Source: Paramecium tetraurelia
Taxonomy: Eukaryota; Ciliophora; Oligohymenophorea; Peniculida; Parameciidae
Assembly (NCBI RefSeq): GCF_000165425.1
Contig: NW_001798955.1
Coordinates: 186,001 to 250,000, forward strand
Reading direction: 5' to 3'
Length of the DNA: 64,000 nt
This document shows positions 26,701 through 38,034 of this stretch, one piece after another. The notes below the pieces were generated by a model that had not been told where the DNA came from, did not search any database, and saw only the letters and a list, made by a program, of their open reading frames with translations. Made by a program: the position numbers and the translations under genes. Within the stretch, counting starts at the first letter, position 1; every line of letters begins with the position of its first letter.

Positions 26701-29700
26701 CTACAATCTTTGCTTCACAAATTATTAGAGTTGCTTTAAGATAAGGTATGTAGAATATATATATTATTTAGATGTTAAAGCAAGGCTCGTTATTAACAAT
26801 TTGATCATTAAATCACTCACAATATATCAATTCAATAAATAGGAGTGTATCTCTGAAATCTAAAACATCAATAATTAATTATTGTGTCCAACTGAGTTTA
26901 AAAATATTCTATTAAATCCTTCTGTTTAAACTAAACTAAAGAATAATACTAATTAACTAAATTGTAACTTAAATTTAGTTTAAACATATTTTGTTAATAA
27001 TTTTAGTCTAATTGAACTCAATAGTTTTTAGGAATTGCATGAGGTTTAATTAGATAATATCGAATTGAATTCATGTCATTGTAAAAATTGTTATTTTGGT
27101 TTGATATCAATCTAAGAATTCGATTTTTCATCATTGAAATTAAAAATCAAAAAAATGAAAGTATTAAATAACACATGTGGTACTTTAGGATGCCTATCAA
27201 TTTTCTAATCTTAATCAAATGATATTGTGAATGAAAACAATAGACTTTTAAAAGCTTAAAACTTAGTGGAAATTGAATATAGTCCTTTGTATGATATTTA
27301 GATGAAAATTGAGGATAGTTAATTTTTATACAACAAAGCCTTATATGGAGGAGCCTGCTACATTTAAAGTGTAAATCTTCTAGTTGATAATTGTTAAATA
27401 TTAAGCAACGAAGCTTAGTATAAAGGAGGTGGAATTTTTTATTCTTCAAATAACACTCAAATTACTGTCATTAACAGCTTAATAATTAATAATACTGCAG
27501 ATATTGCTGGAGGTATTTATATGAGTAATGATTAAATGGCATAACCTAAAGTTATGAATTTATAGATGAAAAATAACATTGCTCATTATTACGGGGATAA
27601 TGTTGTGGAATATCCTAAATAATTAAAGTTGAAGTTTAATTCACACATAATTTTACAAAATAAAATAGCTTTCAAGAATGCTTCTTCCTTGATTGAAGAA
27701 AGTGAAATTGTACCATATTCCATTTTTGGATAAGAGAGTAAAACTTCAACACTTTTATTGCCCTCTGGAATTAGAATTTCTAAATATAAATACTTTGATT
27801 TTACTACTTAAACTTATGAGGACTATAATTTGACTTTTAGAATACTCGCCATTAATTCTTTCGGAGAATAAATTACTAATCTAAGTAATTCATTTTGTTC
27901 AATATATGCTTAAGAGATTTAAAATACAGAAGAGGTATTATTTTCCAAATTATAATTTGATCCAGAATAATCAAAATAATATCTATCAATTACCAAAATA
28001 GAGTTTAATTTAACAACTGGTGATTTTAATTTGGATGATTTGATTATTTATTTTAATCCTCAAACTGATAATAAAATATCACTTCTATTGGCTATTGCTT
28101 GTGATTAAATATAGGTATTTTAATTTAATGAAGTATTCCCTTATGAAAAAACAAGTGTCATCTCTGATTATTATGTATTAGTATAACTAAGAACATTTAA
28201 ATGTTAATTGGGAGAATATTTAAATTCTACCTCTGGAGGTTGTGTAGAATGTGATATCACATAGAATTAGTTTTCAGTTACTATAGATGCTTTAAAATGC
28301 GAGTTTAGAGATGAAGTCAAGATGAAAAGTTTGCAGCCAGCTATGATAGAATTGAGAGAAGGATATTGGCGAGCCTATTACTATAGCAATATTATAGAAG
28401 AGTGTTATCATTTGAGAGTTAATTGCGAAGGAGGTTGGCACACAGGGGAGTAGTCCTGCTTTCGGGGCCACATAGGTGCTTTATGCGAATAATGCGATCT
28501 CTATAACATTTAAGGCGATGGATCATTTTCTTTGTATTAATAATATCAATGCTCAAGCTGTGAGGATATGGCTGCTAATATTGCAACTATTGGTTTTGTC
28601 CTTATATGGACTTTATTATCAGTATTTTTATCTGTCAACAGCACAATAAAATTAATTGAAGAGTTTACCTATTACACTAAATTAAAGACTATTGTAAAGC
28701 ATATTATCTTTTCATCTTCTTAAACCTCAGTGCTGCTTAAAGTGTTTACTAATTATTTATAGATTATTAGTTCAATATCTACTTTCCAATTATCAATTCC
28801 TGCAGGAATATAGTTAACATTTAGGTCAGTTGGAAACCCAATAGAATCAATGTCGTTTTCATTGGATTGCTACTTAGCTTAAATGACTATAATTCCAATC
28901 TTATACTTTAGAATTATATGGGCATTTGTTATGGTGGGCATTTACATTCTTATTTTTATTGGAATGCATCTATTATTGTTAATTTTTGACAAGAAGAAGA
29001 AGATGAGCATTACTTTCATAACGACAACTTTTATTTACATATACATCTATTTATCTCCAAATATCATTAGTGGTTTGGTTGCTTTATTGTCTTATAGAAA
29101 TATATCTAATGTGTTGTGGATTACTGGGAATGTTGCATATGGTTATAATACTGAACAACATTATAAATGGTTATCATTCTTTATCATACCATCATTTATT
29201 ATCGTTGGATTTTTGATGCCGTTGTTCTTTTGGTATGTAGTATATCACAATAGAGCACATTTAAACACAAGCAAAGTCAGGAAAATTTGGGGATACTTGT
29301 ATAATGAATATAAAGTAGACATCTATTATTGGGAAACCATTAAAATCTTATAGAAAGAATTTATTATATATGTTCTAATTTATTACGAGGACTATGTACC
29401 TGTTAAGTCATCCCTAATATTTTTTGTACTTTTGGTTTATGGATATCTGACTAATCATTATAAACCTTATGAAGCAGGAGATTTGAACAGCATTGACAGT
29501 TTACAAACTGCAATTTGCAAAGTCTCAATAATTCTGTCATAAACTATCTACACTTCTTAGAGTTTAGGCATATAGGAGATAGTGATACCAGCCTATTTCT
29601 TATTGGCAATACTTAACTTTTTCTTTATTGTGCGTGTAATCTCTAAAATCCTATTTGCTTACTTTGAACGATTATCAGAGCAAGTTGATAAAGTCAAACA

Positions 29701-30059
29701 ATATATTGTTTTTAAATTTCCTTATATTGTATAAAATAATAATAAATATTGTTTACGACTATTTAGAAATTCAAAGGAAAGGAAATAGGTGATCCGCAAT
29801 AGATTTAAATTGATAAAGATGTATCTAATACAACATGCTAAATTTATTATTAGTTACAAATAGTATTAATAATAATAATTAAAATAGGCTTAACAATCTA
29901 GATGTAGGGGGGAACAAGATTATCTATGACTATGAAAACAATCAAAGCGAACCATTCTCATCATCAAGATAATAGAGCAAACTGCTTAGGACTAAAACCA
30001 TGTTGCATACTTCAAGGCCTTCAAAATTTCAGTTAACCATAAAGAGCTAAGAAAGCTGA
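20710..30059 (+). CDS. Giant mosaic membrane protein: LamG-like, Cys-rich, beta-helix, multi-TM
   Basis: 9.35 kb encoding about 3,070 residues. It has a signal peptide (MEIAIILLSFSL), a LamG/ConA-like region (about 130-460: FSGWVKQ...GGDYLSLYNFRGYLSDWKFS), then furin/GFR-like cysteine repeats (about 470-1050, C-x-x-C pairs). A long repeat-rich section with GGACY, GGGIFY and AGGIYM turns is typical of right-handed beta-helices. An EGF-like knot follows (CFRGHIGALCEQC) and then about seven hydrophobic segments before a basic cytoplasmic tail. Introns include 20748..20769 (or to 20763), 20943..20967, 22234..22258 (AAG), 22587..22609 (AAG), 26746..26771 and 29863..29887; the spliced length is 3,070 codons. 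Ciliates have families of such cell-surface proteins. The ligand is unknown; a receptor-like role is inferred from layout only. Confidence 0.85.
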
Positions 30060-30262
30060 AACGTTAACATATATGTTTATCTACATATTGTTTCATTTCT
30101 TTAATATAAATTTATATGATATTTAAATAAATGATTAAAATTTGAAATAGTATAAAAAAATCGTTAATATTCGAATAGTTACTCACTAAAAAGAGGGATA
30201 GAACTAGAAAATGTTAAATTGAGTGAATACTTATTATAAAATGGATTTAATATATATGATTT

Positions 30263-31016
30263 TCAACATTTGCAGTTGTCAGGATTTTAGGTCTGATTTT
30301 AATTGATTAATGAAATCCCTTGATTTTGATTATCTTGTCCAGGGGTTAGTGATTTTATTTTGTACATTTCTAATGATAAGACAATTAGAACCTTAAAGCA
30401 ATCTATCGAAGCATTATCCTACATTCTAGCCTGTGACAGCACTCGATTCCTCAAACAATACTTTATGCTGTTATGCGAGATTTTTTGCGTCTTCTTTTTA
30501 AACTTTTCTATGTATAACGAAATATGACAACCTTGCGCTTCCATTGTTTTCAACTAAGTCTATTTTATTACCGACTAACATTATAACCACATCTGGTTCG
30601 GCCTAATATCGCAAATCCTCCATCCACTTAACAACACTTTCAAAAGTCTTCTCCTTTGTTACATCATAAACAACCAAAGCTCCTCCTGCTTTTCGAAAAT
30701 GACTGAATTAATTATATTCTAATACGTGCTTGTGATTCCTCTGTACCTTTCCTGTCCAGCGGTATCCCAAATTTATGCCTTAACCTTTTTGCCATTTTAT
30801 AAAGTGACTGTCTTTCCAGCAAACTCAATCCCAATGGTCGGTACAGCATTTTTTGGTAGGCAACCTTTCACATATCTGTAGTTGTATAAATTAATTACCT
30901 GGTCATTAAATGTGTTTTGCCAACTCCAGCATCGCCTACTAGCACAACTATTCTAATTTTTACATTTTGTTACCTTTAAAGAAGTCAGAGTAATCCTCAT
31001 TATTCTGATTGTCCAT
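30263..31016 (-). CDS. Rab11-like small GTPase
   Basis: 211 residues. G1 is GDAGVGKT, switch I/effector TIGIEFAGK, G3 WDTAGQERY, G4 NKID and G5 ESSA. The C-terminus CKC (C-x-C) is a geranylgeranylation signal, so the protein should sit on endosomal or recycling membranes. KAQIWDTAGQERYRGITS and VIMLVGNK read like Rab11 more than Rab1, Rab5 or Rab8. Five introns are needed. Three are GTA..AG (26, 23 and 23 nt). Two start GTT: 30508..30531 (24 nt), which removes an odd insert before RKVQKEDAKNLA, and a 22-nt one before EMYKIKSLTPGQ. With all removed the frame is exactly 212 codons. Confidence 0.95.
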
Positions 31017-31550
31017 AACAAATTCAAAATATTATTAATATAATTACCCAATATTTTATTTAAGAATACATTATTTAATTAACAAGATAACTAATACAAA
31101 CTAAAAACCTCTATTAGAATAACTCCCTCAAGTTTAAAATTCTATATCCATAAAATAAGACAATAAAACAGTATCAATTATTAATGCAAAATTATTTTTT
31201 GTTAATTAAATTGAATGCTTTTACAAAAAAAATCAATTTTTTTAGATCCTAATTAATTGAATTTATGTAATAAATATTTCAAAGTCATTCAAATTCTTTC
31301 CAATTAACTTGTAGAAACATTTACTATTAGATTCGATTAAGTAATATATAATTATACTAACAATACAAAGTTTAAAGATCGAATTAATACTAAGTTATTA
31401 TCATTTATTTTCTTTTTAATTTTTTAGAACTTATTTTAAATGATCTTTCTAATTAAATAAATCTTTTTGAACCTTCTTTCTAATATTAGGAATCATTCAA
31501 ATTAGAACGAAGAGTTTAATTAGTAAAATAAATTAAATTTTACCAATTTG
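31017..31550. other. Gene-free divergent region, 534 bases
   Basis: AT-rich sequence between the Rab start and the start of the short MGxxC protein. It presumably holds promoters; nothing else could be supported. Confidence 0.35.
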
Positions 31551-31859
31551 ATGGGACAGATTTGTTAATTGCCTTCAATTCCTGAACTAGACACTGATCT
31601 CAATGCTAATCATGTTAAATAAATGACTTACTAAGATGAAATTTAATATGAAGAGCATGAAAATAAAATATGCGAATAAAATTAATCCTTCGTACTTGAA
31701 AATCAAATATCAATGCAATTATCATAAACACCAGAGTTTAGTTTACCTCCCCAATAAACTAAATTGTTTTCTCAACAAGATAGCCATTACACTCCTGAAT
31801 TTTTAGCACTAAGTTAACCTTTATAATAATAAATGAATATATATTCATAATAATTTTGA
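31551..31859 (+). CDS. Short hydrophilic protein with MGxxC N-terminus
   Basis: An intronless frame of 103 codons from ATG to TGA. The N-terminus MGQIC fits N-myristoylation at Gly2 with a palmitoylatable Cys5, so a peripheral membrane location is possible. The rest is rich in Gln, Glu, Asn and Pro and looks disordered, with a repeated TPEF motif (residues 64 and 87, approximately). No family recognised. It lies 285 bases upstream of the MORN gene on the same strand, which has a similar lipid-modification signal. Composition and clean start/stop argue for a real gene, but the frame is short for AT-rich ciliate DNA. Confidence 0.5.
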
Positions 31860-32143
31860 ACCATCTTTAGAGATCCTCATAGGTTTTTCCAAAAATAGCT
31901 CATCGAAACAATAATAGTGGTATAATTATAGATAATATTATGATTTATAAATGCCGATTTTAATATATATGTTATTTGTATGATAATATACCTACCCCTG
32001 TTTTACACTTCATTCTTATGTGTAATCAGGCTCGACGTTATCATTGGTATTCAATTTAAGCTAGAGTGATAACTGTAATACCAATAAATGATATAACAGT
32101 TGTTTTGATAGCTATTTATCATAATTTAATTATTTAATTATAA

Positions 32144-33237
32144 ATGGGTGCAACATGTAGTAATACTTGCTGTACTAATGATTAAGAAATCAGTAGTAAA
32201 GGCGGCAATGATAAATAAGAGGTTGTATTATCGAAAAATAAATCATTAAAAGAAAGTTAAAGAAATAATAAAGAAACAGAGAGATTTAACGCTGATAATG
32301 ATTAAGGCAAATCTGATGCCAGCATTAGTAGTATGAAAAAAGAGAATTAACTCATCTAAAGCACTGTAGGCAAAATGTAGAGAGTTCAATTAGAAGGTAT
32401 GGGTTTAGTTAATTTAGAAATCTCATTTTCAGATGGAACTACATATAAAGGAGAATGGATGAACGGATTAAAGGATGGATAAGGAGTTCTCAAATGGCCT
32501 TCGGGCAGTATCTATTCGGGTGCTTTCCTTGAAGGCAAACTTAATGGCAAAGGCAAATTAATTTTAGATGACGAAGATTATTATGAAGGAGAATGGAAGG
32601 ATGATAAATGTAATGGATATGGTGTTTATTTATGTAAAAATGGGGCACGATATGAAGGAAATGTATTATTATTTGACATATTAATAAGTGGAAAAATGAT
32701 AAGTAACATGGGAAGGGAAAAGAAGTTTGGTAAGATGGAAATTCATACGAAGGATTCTACAATGATGGTAAAAAACATGGTTAAGGAATTTTAAAATTCT
32801 CCAATGGCACTATCTATGAAGGTGACTTTTCTAATAATGAGTTGGAAGGATAAGGTACAATGACTTGGACAGATAAAAGAGTATATAAAGGATAATGGAA
32901 AAAGTCAAAAATGAATGGTTATGGAGTGTTAACCTTTCCAGACGGAAGAATTTTCAAAGGAGTAATTGTGATATAATTTTAATAGCATTTTTAAGATGAT
33001 AAGAAAAATGGCTTTGGTGAATTTACTTGGAATGATGGCAAGAAGATGATATCTAGTTGGACAAATGGTAAATTGATATACAAATTAGGCAAGTAAAATG
33101 GTATTGGTATTTGTACAAATGGTGATCGAAAAATAGGATATTGGGAAGATGGAAAAAGAACTAAATGGCTAGATGAGCAAGAAAAGAAATTACATTCTGA
33201 ATCCATTTAATAATTAGAACTAGTAAAATTTTTATGA
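32144..33237 (+). CDS. MORN-repeat protein with lipid-anchor N-terminus
   Basis: 347 residues. About ten MORN units (Y-x-G-x-W/F-x-x-G-x-x-x-G-x-G-x-x) run from residue 100 to 320, for example YKGEWMNGLKDGQGVLKWP and YEGEWKDDKCNGYGVY. MORN proteins bind phospholipids or act as membrane-to-cytoskeleton linkers. The start MGATCSNTCC is a strong candidate for myristoylation plus palmitoylation. A Lys/Ser/Asn-rich linker of about 70 residues separates it from the repeats. Introns are 32663..32688 (26 nt, ends AAG), which falls within a MORN unit, and 32962..32985 (24 nt, TAG). The stop lies only 16 bases from the stop of the convergent repeat protein. Confidence 0.93.
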
Positions 33238-33253
33238 TATCTACTATCATACT

Positions 33254-34441
33254 TCATTTCTTTATAAACTAATCAAATTTTTAGGCTGTCGATAATGGTT
33301 ATTCTATTTTATTTAATGAATTTGATCTCAATGATTATTAAGTTTTTGGTTTCTCACCTCCTTGATTCTGTCGATTGCCTTCAAAAGCAGTGCGTGGAAC
33401 ATTTTGACTATAAATCTCATTTCTGCCTAAAAGTTGATATTCAGGAGTCAATGGATTAGTGCCTCTATGATTGAGTAGCCCTTTTCTCAAAGTGCCAACT
33501 TAAGCTCCAGGTACATCTTTAGTGTCATTAATAGCTCTATATTGAGATCTTTTTTATCTCATCAAAAAATGATCACTAATAGCGCCTACATGACACCCTT
33601 CTATATCTTTTGTATCTAAATTCTTAGTGTTATAATTTATTTGCGGATGCAATACTCTACTCTTACTTCCACCCACAAAACCGTATTTTGAATTAGCTGG
33701 TTAACCTTCAACATCTTTTAATTAATATTCAGGTTCAAGTGGATTGGTGACACGAGATGATTTAAATACTCTATATTCATTGATGTCTTTAACATCCATA
33801 ATTTCCATATGATCTCTTGGCATGAATGCAGGTTTTGATTTTGCTCCATCCACTTCATCAAATATGTGAACAGTTTTTCTCAATTTCGCAGCAGGAGGAT
33901 TGGGTTTGGTTCCTGGTATGTCCTTTTCATTATTATTCGCTGTACATCAATATTTATTTAATCTCTAATGAATTTCGGTTGCAAAGGTTCGACAGGTACA
34001 GCTTTTGGGAGAACATAAACAGGATCTACTGGATTTGTTGGAGGTCTTGTAGTCTGAAATTTATTCAATTATGGATAAGCGCCTTTGATATCTCGATTAT
34101 TTAGAGAGAATCCCTTAAAAATAATCAAATTTTTTACATCTCTTCCAACTGAGGGAATCAATACTTTTGAACGAGTGCCTGCAATATCATCTGTTGTATT
34201 TGTAAAGTCTTGTTTATTAGTAAATTTATATGGCTTCATACATGGTTAAGCACCTACTTTGAAAATTCAGTTACCATCAATGTCCTTTGTTTATAGATTA
34301 AAATCTTATCCTGTTAACTTATCAGGTCTTACAGTGCCTACATCTCGTTTATCTAATTTATGATATAGAATTTATACTTATTGATGACAAGTACATCAAA
34401 TCTTTCCTACTTGGGAATGGCCAATCGTATGGATCGCTCAT
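33254..34441 (-). CDS. Repeat protein with recurring D-(I/V)-x-G motif
   Basis: 373 residues after three short introns (25 nt TAG; 18 nt AAG; 33923..33945, 23 nt AAG). The chain repeats a loose unit with a D-(I/V)-x-G core: KRDVGTV, TKDIDG, DDIAGTR, RDIKGAYPQ, KDIPGTKPN, KDVEGQPAN, KDIEGCHVG, KDVPGAQVGTL. Between the cores are basic stretches, prolines and NPLEPEY/NPLTPEY segments. Spacing is about 30-60 residues. No membrane segment or enzyme motif is seen. Similar low-complexity DI-x-G repeats occur in ciliate and other alveolate proteins linked to axonemes or the cortex, but this is recollection, not proof. The function is best left as unknown, probably a microtubule or cortex structural protein. 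Confidence 0.72.
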
Positions 34442-34465
34442 ATATATATATATTTTAATTTATCA

Positions 34466-35170
34466 ATGTCTAATTAAATTAGAAGGAAACTAATTATTTC
34501 CAACTGAAAAACAGGTTTCATCATAATTAGAATCCAATAGTCAAGAAGATTGATCTCGATGAAATACTTGATTCTTTAGAAGATGTTCTGCCAACCCACT
34601 AATAAATATTGTTATGATAATTAAAATGATAACTCTTTTTTTTATGACCAGCATAAGCATTTGTTAACAGCAAACCAATTTCATTGAAGAAAATAGTAAG
34701 CAATTAACAGTTATTTCATACTTATAGAATGAATTTTAGAGCATATATTAAAATAGTTCCAAAAATATTCTAATAAATTAGGTTAGATTAAATTGCAGTC
34801 AAAAATTATATATAAAGAATTACTAAATCAGCTCTATAAAAAGTATTTATTAATTTCCTATCAAATTTCTGATCTGTTAATTGAGAATAGAAAAAAAGAA
34901 TAAAATAATCAACTTAAGCTAAAATGATATAGATTTTAGGAACTACTAAAGAAATGTACTGATATTGAACATGATAATCTATAATCATTATTAGGAAAAA
35001 TATTGATATAATCTAGGTATTAAAATAATATAATTTGGATCAAGTTTTGAGTACTATAAATTAAGAATAAGTTATTCAAACAACTTAAATGTTGATTTTT
35101 TAAAAGATTCTTACAGTTTCGAGATAATAACAATAGTAATTTACTCAGAAGAAAAATAATGATTTATTAT
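34466..35170 (+). CDS. Unclear coiled-coil locus, possibly broken
   Basis: Coding-like sequence is present but no single frame can be made whole with confidence. The clearest part (about 34800-34990) is a helical stretch (KELLNQLYKKYLLI, QISDLLIENRKKEQ, QELLKKCTDIEHDNL) interrupted by an in-frame TGA at about 34924. Upstream, KKIDLDEILDSLEDVLP lies in another frame. A 17-nt GTT..CAG segment could join two of the frames. It could be a real gene with several odd introns, a sequence error, or a decayed gene. No homology recognised. Confidence 0.3.
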
Positions 35171-35563
35171 GAAAAGAAGAATACTCAGCCATTATAAGCT
35201 ATCAAAACCTTCTTCTCTCTTATAATAGTAAAAGAACAAATTGCAAAGATGTGAAAATACTTCATATAAAAAATAATAAATTAAGTATAAATTGGAAATA
35301 AATAATTATAAGAATAAAAGTTCTTCATTTTACTTATGAAGCTTAGGAGGTAGATATATAAAATTGTAGTTTTTAAGGATCTCTTTATTATTTACAATAA
35401 TTTCATCATTAATGATATTTATCTTTGCTTCCTGTAATTTAAAAAAGGAATGTCAAATTATACATAAATTTCTATATCAGAGAGAAAATAAAATTTAGTT
35501 AATACAAATATTTGATTTAGTTATTAGGTTTATTATAATTTATTTATTTATTAATTGATATTA

Positions 35564-36639
35564 ATGGGAGTAACATAATCTAGTTAAAATGATCATTTAG
35601 AAAAGTATTTGGGTTAAGACTTTCCAGATGGGGAAATATTAATTGGATTCGAAAATGTATAAGTTAATCATATATTAGCCAAGTAACATTTGTTACTCAA
35701 ATGTAATATTGTAGGCATTGTATTATTGCAAAGACTTTAGGAATTACATTTTATAGCATTAAAACTCAATAAATCAGAATAATTTGTTAGATTTAACGAA
35801 GTTGTTGTTCCAATCAATATCAAATCATAAATAGAGGACTGGAGTAATTTCAACAAAGAAAATGATGAATTACATCAAAACAAAAAATAAAATATTTGAT
35901 GGAAAATATCATTAAGATTCCCATGAATTTTATATGTGGTTTATCAATGAATGCGATGAATTATTAAAGGATAAACAAAATAATTGGATTCGATAAATAT
36001 TTTAGGGATAGTAATTAACATAAACAGAATGTTTAAATTGCCATACAAGTAATTATGAAAAATAATATTAGTCTCTTAAAGAGAAGAAATGTATTGTGAT
36101 TTGTCTTTAGACTTATTTCCAAATTATAGTTTGAACACATGTTTGTAATAAATGTCAAAAGAGGAATAATTAAATGGACAGAATCAATTTTTTTGTGATA
36201 AATGCCAATCAAAATAGGATGCATCTAAAAGGTATTCAAAGTAGATATATATTAAGATTGTTGTTGAATACTTTACCTAATGTTTTAGTAATCCATTTGA
36301 AAAGATTTAAATATGATGAAAGATGCGGTCAGATGATTAAAGTGTCAACAAAGATTCCATTTTCATAATAATTAAGAATAAAGGCTCAGAAGTAGACTAA
36401 GACTTACGAATTGACTACAATTATTATTCATTTGGGTCAAGGCATATTGTACGGACATTATATTTGCATAACAAAAATATAAGGAAAGTGGTTTAAATTT
36501 GATGATGATAAAATATCTGTAATTTAAATCACAATATCCTTAGTTATTTGTTGATTAAGATCTACATTATGTTTATGGAAGAAGTTATCCAACACAAGCT
36601 CAAACATGTGCATATATGTTGTTTTATAATGCATAATGA
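35564..36639 (+). CDS. Ubiquitin-specific protease, USP12/46-like
   Basis: Cysteine protease that removes ubiquitin. 326 residues, close to the minimal USP core. The Cys box reads SNICYSNVILQALYYC (catalytic Cys kept, but the usual G-N-T-C is S-N-I-C). The QDSHEFYMWF helix and CxxC zinc pairs (TECLNC, CDKCQS) follow. ISQREEMYCDLSLDLFPN, PNVLVIHLKRFKYDE and the His box LYGHYICI...WFKFDDDKIS complete the fold. Introns are 35657..35678, 36049..36071, 36232..36256 (AAG) and 36519..36543; each restores conserved residues across its junction. The MGVTQS start could be myristoylated. USP12/46 enzymes need WD40 partners for activity; none is encoded nearby. Confidence 0.92.
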
Positions 36640-36791
36640 ATGTTATTAAGAATAATAGTTATAAATTTTTTTCTTTTTATTATGTGCAAAAAAGACTTTT
36701 TCAAAATAATCTTTTTTCATTATTGATCAAGATTGTATTAAGAAACTTCTTAAGATATTATCTTATACTTATTTTTTTATTATTAATTAAA

Positions 36792-37891
36792 ATGAGCAAA
36801 AATCAGGACTTTGAACAAGTTTGCTAGGATATATGCATCTATCATGAATCTGTAGAACATAAAATGAAACCCATTTAAAAGCCAATTAGCAAATTGAATT
36901 TAAAAAAAGACAAACTTATGAAGAAGTTTGCATCACAAATAATTAGAAGCGAATAAAGAATTAAATCTCCTTTTTAAATTGAAATGTAAATACTTAAGCA
37001 TATTTAGATTTCAATAATAAAAGAGGCTTAATGATAAGTGTGTAGAAACGATGTCTTCTGAACTTGTCCTGTCTAAACCTTAGAAGAACTTATCGATCGA
37101 TTTAAGCAAAAAGTATTATAAATATATTAAATCAGATGGCATTTAGATTTATCTGACTTAACTGATAAGGGAGTAAGAGATCTAAGTGAGGGTTTATCAA
37201 AACTCTAAAGTTTAGAGTAGTTAAATTTAACTTTGTGTGGGTATTAAATCATGTTATTAATTATTAGTTGGGGTTATTGGAATCAAAATATTACAGACAA
37301 ATCACTATAATATATAACCAATGCTTTAATTCTATAAAATCAATTACATGAGTTCAATCTTGACTTAAACATGTGGGCCTATGAAAATAATAGTATAACT
37401 GATGAGGGAGCTAAGAATCTAATGAACGGAATTAGTGGATTGTCTAATTTGGGAAAGCTGGAATTAAATTTAAAAGGATGGGGAGATGGAAATTAAGACA
37501 TCACTGATAATACTGTCTTAGGACTATCAACTTGTTTAAAGAAACTAGGAAATCTATCAGAAGTTAAATTAGTATTGTAAATAATTTATATTTAATTAGG
37601 TGGTAAAACATTGGAAAACAAGCCATCAAATAATTGAATAAAACTTTATCAAAAATGGAAAATTTAACCAAAATAGATGTTAAATTCGAAAGGTATACAA
37701 AAATATCAATTAATCTTAGTTGTGCCCAGTAATAACCTGTTTAAAATAATAACACCGATTTGAAACTCCAATAAATTAAAGTTAATGCAGTTTACAAAAG
37801 AAGACTTCTATTCTAAGTTGAGGGCATTATGATCAATCTTGAATCTTTAATTAACAAAAGGACACTTTGGGATATTATTTTAAAATTATGA
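36792..37891 (+). CDS. Leucine-rich-repeat (RNI-like) protein
   Basis: 334 residues. After a basic N-terminus of about 100 residues come three to four LRR units with the ciliate-typical form D-L-x-x-L-T-D-(K/E)-G-(V/A)-x-x-L: WHLDLSDLTDKGVRDLSEGL, ITDKSLQYITNAL, ITDEGAKNLMNGI and ITDNTVLGLSTCL, spaced by about 60 residues. Four introns (22, 23, 27 and 23 nt) are GTA..TAG or CAG, and removing them gives exactly 335 codons. It probably serves as a binding scaffold. It resembles the large LRR gene at the left edge in repeat style, but I saw no direct duplication. Confidence 0.78.
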
Positions 37892-38034
37892 TTGTAATAA
37901 ATAATATATATAAATCTAATACTGAAATAAAAGTTGATTTCTTTTCAGTTCATTCTATATAAAGGATAAATAAAAATAGTTCTATATAAACTATAAGAAG
38001 TTTATTCAATCCCAAAATAATTTTATTAATAACA

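Noticed and set aside
27147-27449. Minus-strand ORF of 100 codons
   Set aside because: It lies antisense within the beta-helix part of the giant gene, whose frame is continuous there.
32991-33206. Minus-strand ORF of 71 codons, Pro/Phe/Ser-rich
   Set aside because: It is the antisense shadow of the MORN repeats; the plus strand explains every base.
33826-34104. Plus-strand ORF of 92 codons
   Set aside because: Antisense to the D-x-x-G repeat gene, which is supported by its repeated motif and clean splicing.
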